Of a DNA stretch of 64,000 nucleotides, positions 60,208 through 64,000 are shown piece after piece. The position numbers were made by a program, and so were the translations under genes. Source of the stretch: Pseudaquabacterium terrae (GTDB lineage Bacteria; Pseudomonadota; Gammaproteobacteria; Burkholderiales; Burkholderiaceae_C); the NCBI RefSeq assembly GCF_013266755.1, contig NZ_JABRWJ010000006.1, forward strand, positions 248,001 through 312,000, written 5' to 3'. The notes beneath the pieces are model-generated. The model was not told the origin of the DNA and did not search any database. It saw only the letters and a program-made list of their open reading frames with translations. The stretch's first letter is position 1, and every line of letters begins with the position of its first letter.

Positions 60208-61005
60208 TCAGCGCCGGAACACCTGCCGCGCGAACCAGCGCCAGTCCCGCCCGCGGCGGCGCAGCAACGCCGGCAGCGCCGCAAGTGCCAATGCCGCAGC
60301 GGCGAACAGTCCGGCGAGCACGGCGGCCGTGCGTCCCGGCAACCACTCCGCGAGTCCTGCAACCGCAGGCCCTTGCGCTTCGGGCACCGCGCGATCCGGC
60401 ACCGCGAGCCGCCGCGCCTCGACTAACGTCAGCGACACCTGCTCGTGAGCGAGGCCCTCGATGCCGTGGGCCACCATGTCCTTGACGGCCGGCACCAGTA
60501 GTCGAAGGTCGGTGTCGGGCCGGTGCTTGATGAAAACGGATGCCGACGAGGGCTTGAGCTTGTCGCTCAGCGGATCGTTGGCCGGTATGACGACGTGCAC
60601 GCGCGCGACGACGACACCGTCGAGCTTGCGCAGCGTTTGCGACAGCTCCTGCGAGACGGCATGGATGTAGCGCATGCGCTCCTCCGCCGGCGTGGATACC
60701 AGGCCCTGTCGCTGGAACACCTCGCCGAGCGTCGTGTAGCGTTCCTGCGGCAGCCCGTTGTTGCGCAGCACGGCCACGGCGGCACCTAGCCGCGCTTCGT
60801 CGACCTGCACCGCCCACTGCGAGCCCTCGCCGCGCTGCTTGCGTGCATCGATGCCCTCGGCGCTGAGCGCGGCCAGCATCTCATTGGCCTCCTGCTCCGA
60901 CAAGCCGGAATACAGCTCGACCGTGCAGCCCGAGAGCAGGAGGGCCAGGGTCAGTGCAAGCAGGGCGTGCATTGCGCGCGACACCCGAAGGGTCCGATGT
61001 GCCAT
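60208..61005 (-). CDS. sctJ: SctJ (YscJ/HrcJ), T3SS inner-membrane ring lipoprotein
   Basis: 265 residues from the ATG at 61005; a GTG at 61017 would overlap sctI. The lipobox LLLSGC is followed by TVELYSGLSEQEANEMLAAL, the canonical start of SctJ. Two ring-building domains (about 30-75 and 105-170) are joined by a linker, with LDGVVVARVHVVIP and SVFIKHRPDTDL. A transmembrane helix near the end (about 225-245) and a basic tail complete it. It overlaps or abuts sctI upstream. The large toxin-like gene starts 67 bases downstream, instead of sctK. Confidence 0.95.
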   Translation of the reverse strand: MAHRTLRVSRAMHALLALTLALLLSGCTVELYSGLSEQEANEMLAALSAEGIDARKQRGEGSQWAVQVDEARLGAAVAVLRNNGLPQERYTTLGEVFQRQGLVSTPAEERMRYIHAVSQELSQTLRKLDGVVVARVHVVIPANDPLSDKLKPSSASVFIKHRPDTDLRLLVPAVKDMVAHGIEGLAHEQVSLTLVEARRLAVPDRAVPEAQGPAVAGLAEWLPGRTAAVLAGLFAAAALALAALPALLRRRGRDWRWFARQVFRR

Positions 61006-61013
61006 TGCCGGCC

Positions 61014-61442
61014 TCACTGCTGGTTCTTCAGCAGCGTGCCGAACAGGCTCGTCGCCGCGCTGGCCAGGCCGCTGGAGATGTGCAGGCGGGCGAACATCGC
61101 ATGCGCTTCGAGCGAGTGGTCGGTCAGCGCGAACATCGTGCCGATCGGATCGCGCAGATCCACCGAGGCGAGCATGCTCGATCGCATCTCCTGCAGCGTG
61201 CGCGACGCTTCGAGCTGCTGGCCGAAGACCTGGGCGATCTCGCGCAAGGCCGCGGGATCGGTGGCGCCGGCCGCAGCGGCGGCGGACCCACCGGCCGGTG
61301 CAGCCAGCAATTGGGCGAAGCGCCGGGCCTGCTGCGGATCGGCGGGCTCGTGCGGCGCCAGCGCGCCGGCCGCCGAGGTCGCCGGATTCAGCGCCTGCGC
61401 CGCATCGATCGGGGCCATCGCGGCAATCGTCGTGGCGGACAT
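61014..61442 (-). CDS. sctI: SctI (YscI/HrpB-like), T3SS inner-rod protein
   Basis: 142 residues from the ATG at 61442, which follows AAGGAGG with a 6-base spacer. The N-terminal part is Ala/Pro rich and disordered. The conserved C-terminal helices (about 95-142) include an amphipathic stretch ending SLFGTLLKNQQ, as in inner-rod proteins. Assignment rests on this tail and on the position between the needle-like gene and sctJ. A 148-base gap separates it from the needle-like gene and contains a GGGCGAC-TC-GTCGCCC dyad at 61478-61493 that might lower read-through so that the needle subunit is made in excess. Confidence 0.82.
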   Translation of the reverse strand: MSATTIAAMAPIDAAQALNPATSAAGALAPHEPADPQQARRFAQLLAAPAGGSAAAAAGATDPAALREIAQVFGQQLEASRTLQEMRSSMLASVDLRDPIGTMFALTDHSLEAHAMFARLHISSGLASAATSLFGTLLKNQQ

Positions 61443-61590
61443 CGCGCGCCTCCTTCTAGATAACGAGTTATTCAATAGGGCGACTCGTCGCCCCGCGAAA
61501 GCGAATACGAATGGGGGGATGGCCGCCGAGCGGCGCATGCCGAGGCCGCACCGCCGCCCCGGAAGGCGCCGATGCGGCCGGCTTCAGCCC

Positions 61591-61797
61591 TTAGCTGGCC
61601 TTGGCGGCCATGCGGATGTCCTGGCCGACTTGCTTGGCCACCTCGCCGCCGGCGCTGCTGGCGCCGTTGACGGTGTTGGTGGTCGAAGAAGCGGTCTGGA
61701 TCTTCACGTTGCAATCGATGCTGGCGGCCATCAACTTCGCGTTGTCGGCGGCAGCCTGGTTCATCTGGGCGATGGAATCGTCAACCGAACCTGCCAT
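61591..61797 (-). CDS. Probable needle subunit SctF, atypical
   Basis: 68 residues with a strong AGGAGAG before the ATG. It is small and polar, with predicted helices (DDSIAQMNQAAADNAKLMAA) and a Ser/Thr/Asn-rich middle, no signal peptide, and a Cys at 29. It stands where the yscF needle gene normally is, between sctD and sctI. It lacks the PxxP loop and the Ile/Leu-rich C-terminus of Ysc-type needles, so it might be a HrpA-like pilin or another small secreted protein. Called by position, size and expression signals only. Confidence 0.5.
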   Translation of the reverse strand: MAGSVDDSIAQMNQAAADNAKLMAASIDCNVKIQTASSTTNTVNGASSAGGEVAKQVGQDIRMAAKAS

Positions 61798-61968
61798 GTG
61801 TCTCTCCTGAAAGGTGAATGTGGTCGTTGAAGCAGTCGCCCGCGACGGCCGGCCCGGGCCGGTCGCAGCGGGGTGACTGGGGGTGAAGCCGGCTCGCCGC
61901 GTCGCGGCAGGCCGACGTTCCGTGCGCAGGTCCGGCCGGGCCCTGTGCGCGAAATTCCGTGTCGGCAG

Positions 61969-63099
61969 TCAGCGCGCAGCATCGTCGCGCCCCGTGCCGA
62001 GGTGAAGGTGGCTGCCGTCGATGCGGTCCAGGCGCGTGCCCGAGCGCAGGACGGAGCCTTCGTAGTAGCGGCTGCCGTTGGCCAGCTGGATGTAGCGCGT
62101 GCCGTTGCCGTCGTCGGTGACGCCGACGATGCGCGCGGGCAACTCCGCCTGCCAGGCCGCCCACTGCGCGGCCTGGGCCTGCGCAGGCGCGCGGCGTGTT
62201 GCATCGCGCGCCTGCGCATCGTCGCGGTAGCGCACGCGGTCGGTGACCAGCACGGCGGGCTGCAGGTCCTCGGCCAGTTGGCGAACGCGCTTGCGCAGCG
62301 CGGGATCGTCGCTGACGCCGGACAGCACGATGCGCCCCTGCCCCTGGTAACTCAAGGCGATGCCGGAACTGGCCACGTAGCGGCGCGCCTGCTCGATCAC
62401 TTCGTCGACCGCGTGCACGCTGACGCCGACACGCCGGCCGAAGGGCTCGACCGCGCCTTGCAGCGCCAGGCGCCGCGAGCGCGTCTCCACATACCCGCGG
62501 ACCATGAACTGCCCGGCGGGCAGCGTCAGCACCTCGACTTCATCGAAGCCGGCGATCGCCCTCTGGATGGCGGCAGCGTCGGGGCCTTGCGGCGTGGCGG
62601 TGCGGTCCTGCAGGCCGGGCCAGGCCGCCAGTGCGGCCAGGCCCAGAGCCGCGCACGCCATCAGCAGCACCGCGGCGCGTCGACCGGTACCGGAGCGGCG
62701 GCGCGCGGGTGGTACCGCTTCGACCAGATGACCGTCGTCGCACAGGATGCTCTCCGGGAATCCGGTGTCCGCGGCAGCGGCCGGCGCGTAGGAACGGTCC
62801 AGCTGCAGGCGGAAGCTGCCGATCGTGATCTCGTCGCCGGCCACGAGGCTGCGGCGGCGCTGCGTGACCTCTTCGCCGTTCAGGCGCACCGGCGCGTCGC
62901 CGATGCGCTGCAGGGCGACTGCAATGTCGCCGACCAGCACGACCAGGTGCTTCGCACGCGTGTCGCCCCCGGCGAGCAGCACGTCGCAATCGCTCGCCGA
63001 GCCGACGATGTTCTCGCCATGCTCGAGCGCGAGCGTGCGGCCCTTCGCTGCGCCGCTGAGGAAGCGCAGGCACCAGGTGCCGCTGGACGTCGCGGTCAT
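61969..63099 (-). CDS. sctD: SctD (YscD/HrpW-type), T3SS inner-membrane ring protein
   Basis: 376 residues from the ATG at 63099, with GGGAGGA upstream. Order: N-terminal cytoplasmic FHA-like domain (about 10-100: LRFLSGAAKGRTLALEHGENIVGSASDCDVLL in outline), a transmembrane helix (about 145-165), and periplasmic BON-like ring domains (about 180-290). The cytoplasmic domain docks SctK. It is 171 bases upstream of the needle-like gene. The preceding DUF2846 lipoprotein may be part of the same transcription unit. Confidence 0.9.
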   Translation of the reverse strand: MTATSSGTWCLRFLSGAAKGRTLALEHGENIVGSASDCDVLLAGGDTRAKHLVVLVGDIAVALQRIGDAPVRLNGEEVTQRRRSLVAGDEITIGSFRLQLDRSYAPAAAADTGFPESILCDDGHLVEAVPPARRRSGTGRRAAVLLMACAALGLAALAAWPGLQDRTATPQGPDAAAIQRAIAGFDEVEVLTLPAGQFMVRGYVETRSRRLALQGAVEPFGRRVGVSVHAVDEVIEQARRYVASSGIALSYQGQGRIVLSGVSDDPALRKRVRQLAEDLQPAVLVTDRVRYRDDAQARDATRRAPAQAQAAQWAAWQAELPARIVGVTDDGNGTRYIQLANGSRYYEGSVLRSGTRLDRIDGSHLHLGTGRDDAAR

Positions 63100-63191
63100 C
63101 AAGTCCTCCCTGTGCATCTTTAAGTCTTGTTGTGCTGGAAATCAGGCGGGCCGTCGGCGCCTCGTCCACATCGAATGCCCGCGGCCAGTCC

Positions 63192-63635
63192 TCATTGCCC
63201 GCTGCGCACGAGCCGGGTCTCCGCAACGCCCTTGCGACCCTGCTCGTCGCCGACCAGGTGCAGCTTGGTGCGCGCGGACAGCAGGCCCATCTTCACTTCT
63301 TGCCAGATGTAGGTGAGCGTGCCGGGCTTGGCGACGAACTCGATGCTGTCGTCGTTCTCTGCATGCGATGTGACCCTGTGCGCGCCTGGCGCAAGCTCGG
63401 CGTAGACGTAGGTCATCGCGCCCGTGCGGGCGACCTCCTTGCCATCGACCGACACCTTCATCGTGATGGCGCCGCCCATGTGTTCATTGCGATAGACGTA
63501 GACGCCCGCCTTGTCCGACGCGACGGCGAAGGTCTTGCGGGCGGCGTCCTGCTGCTCGTCGGCCATCTGCAGCGTGCCGCAGCCGGACAGGGTGGTGGCG
63601 ATGGCCAGTGCGGCCAGGAGGGAACGTGTGGTCAC
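63192..63635 (-). CDS. DUF2846-type lipoprotein upstream of sctD
   Basis: 147 residues. A lipoprotein signal ends in LSGC (Cys at about 19). The mature part matches the DUF2846 pattern: KAGVYVYRNEHMGGA, KVSVDGKEVARTG, AMTYVYAELAPGAHRV, a beta-sandwich-like domain of unknown function. It is first in the T3SS strand run, 92 bases before sctD. As an outer-membrane lipoprotein it could serve as a pilotin for a secretin (SctC) encoded elsewhere, but nothing in the sequence shows that. It may equally be an unrelated neighbour. Confidence 0.75.
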   Translation of the reverse strand: MTTRSLLAALAIATTLSGCGTLQMADEQQDAARKTFAVASDKAGVYVYRNEHMGGAITMKVSVDGKEVARTGAMTYVYAELAPGAHRVTSHAENDDSIEFVAKPGTLTYIWQEVKMGLLSARTKLHLVGDEQGRKGVAETRLVRSGQ

Positions 63636-63792
63636 GAGAGGTTCCTGTTGATGTGGCTGGCATGCAGCCGATGTCCCGCGGACGGGTGATGGGGATTTGG
63701 ATCGAGGTCCGTTGCAGACGGTGGCTCATGCGTGGCTAGGGGGCCCTGGGTAGACAGCATGGCGTAGTTCGAAAATACGCTCCATATTCAAG

Positions 63793-63999
63793 TTAGGGAC
63801 GTTCGCTGTGGCCCTGTGTGTTGTCGTCGCTCCACGCCTTCTTGAAGGCGAAGCCGCTGTCGGCGCCCAAGCCGACCCATTGAAGCTGTTGAACAAAGAG
63901 CATTTTCGGATCGCTCAGGCGAATGCTCCATTTGGAAGCCGTCCGTTGCCTGAGCACTTCACCGAGATATCGCGCCGCACCGTCCAGCCATTGCGCTTC
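63793..63999 (-). CDS. 3' end of an unidentified gene running in from beyond base 64000
   Basis: The minus-strand frame is open from the window edge to a TAA at 63793-63795, giving 68 codons. It contains AARYLGEVLRQRTASKWSIR and LQWVGLGADSGFAFKKAW. The LGEVLR plus later Trp pattern is reminiscent of DUF3806-like or immunity-type small proteins. Composition is lower in GC than most of the window. The beginning is outside the window, so family and function stay open. Confidence 0.5.
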   Translation of the reverse strand, partial: EAQWLDGAARYLGEVLRQRTASKWSIRLSDPKMLFVQQLQWVGLGADSGFAFKKAWSDDNTQGHSERP

Positions 64000-64000
64000 T

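Noticed and set aside
63750-63830. Possible hrp-type PIP box (TTCG-N15-TTCG) upstream of the T3SS run
   Set aside because: Only one half-site (TTCG near 63770) is good; the second reads TTCA, so there is no real match.
1-64000. tRNA, rRNA, CRISPR arrays, insertion sequences and integrase or attachment sites
   Set aside because: None recognised by eye. The only repeats seen were the hairpin family, the DUF4214 duplicate and internal protein repeats.

Overview
The window is GC-rich, gene-dense DNA from a Gram-negative bacterium, most likely a betaproteobacterium of the order Burkholderiales (Rubrivivax/Leptothrix/Methylibium-like). The reasons are the mnmG-rsmG-parA-parB cluster, the pilT/pilU-yggS cluster, a small trimeric-type porin ending in Phe, an OxyR with cysteines at exactly 199 and 208, and a dispersed repeat (CCTTCGG and CCCCCGAGGGG hairpin blocks) of the kind common in that group. 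The 3' end of mnmG at base 1, two parS-like sites and parA/parB suggest the left edge lies near the chromosome origin. No rRNA, tRNA, CRISPR array, insertion sequence or integrase was recognised.

Layout. 1-5333: mnmG (partial), rsmG, parA, a GNAT acetyltransferase, argC (minus strand), a small serine hydrolase, parB. 5334-10642: the stress operon prkA-yeaH-spoVR, preceded by a structured leader and a sigma-54-type promoter. 10851-14240: a large membrane PAS-GGDEF-EAL protein. 14250-23152: housekeeping and metabolic genes (FAD-linked D-lactate dehydrogenase-type oxidase, cob(I)alamin adenosyltransferase, EF-hand protein, aroG, tldD, rsmI, yraN, diaA-like, a BON lipoprotein, a 3-hydroxyisobutyrate dehydrogenase-like enzyme). 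aroG carries a complete aromatic-amino-acid attenuator: promoter, near-leaderless 27-codon peptide with an FFFGYFWF run, antiterminator and terminator. 23273-30739: alpha-2-macroglobulin and pbpC, a periplasmic defence and repair pair. 30744-35144: pilU, a cyclic-nucleotide-binding protein, pilT, yggS and a CsgG-like lipoprotein. 35476-47460: porin, branched-chain-amino-acid-type binding protein, oxyR, dps, a hybrid sensor kinase, a LysR regulator, an M20 peptidase, an Fpg/Nei glycosylase, prfC and a lone ribbon-helix-helix protein.

47477-63635 (all minus strand) is a type III secretion system (T3SS) locus. Read in the direction of transcription it runs: DUF2846 lipoprotein, sctD, a probable needle gene sctF, sctI, sctJ, then a cargo block, then sctK, sctL, sctN, sctO, sctT, sctU, sctQ, sctR. 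The cargo block splits the usual sctI-J-K-L series. It holds a 1235-residue polymorphic-toxin-like protein (two internal repeats, a CdiA-type DUF637-like region, a C-terminal PD-(D/E)xK-like nuclease tail), a cognate-looking immunity protein (Imm49-like) directly downstream, and a 310-residue DUF4214-type protein next to a decayed partial copy. SctU has QSRR where the family has the autocleavage motif NPTH. sctS, sctV, sctC, sctP and sctW are not in the window; some may lie beyond base 64000.

The most interesting reading is a T3SS whose own operon encodes a nuclease toxin with an immunity protein, an arrangement typical of interbacterial competition rather than of eukaryote-directed effectors, together with an export gate that probably cannot self-cleave. 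This is inference from domain content and gene order. The aroG attenuator is the best-supported regulatory finding.
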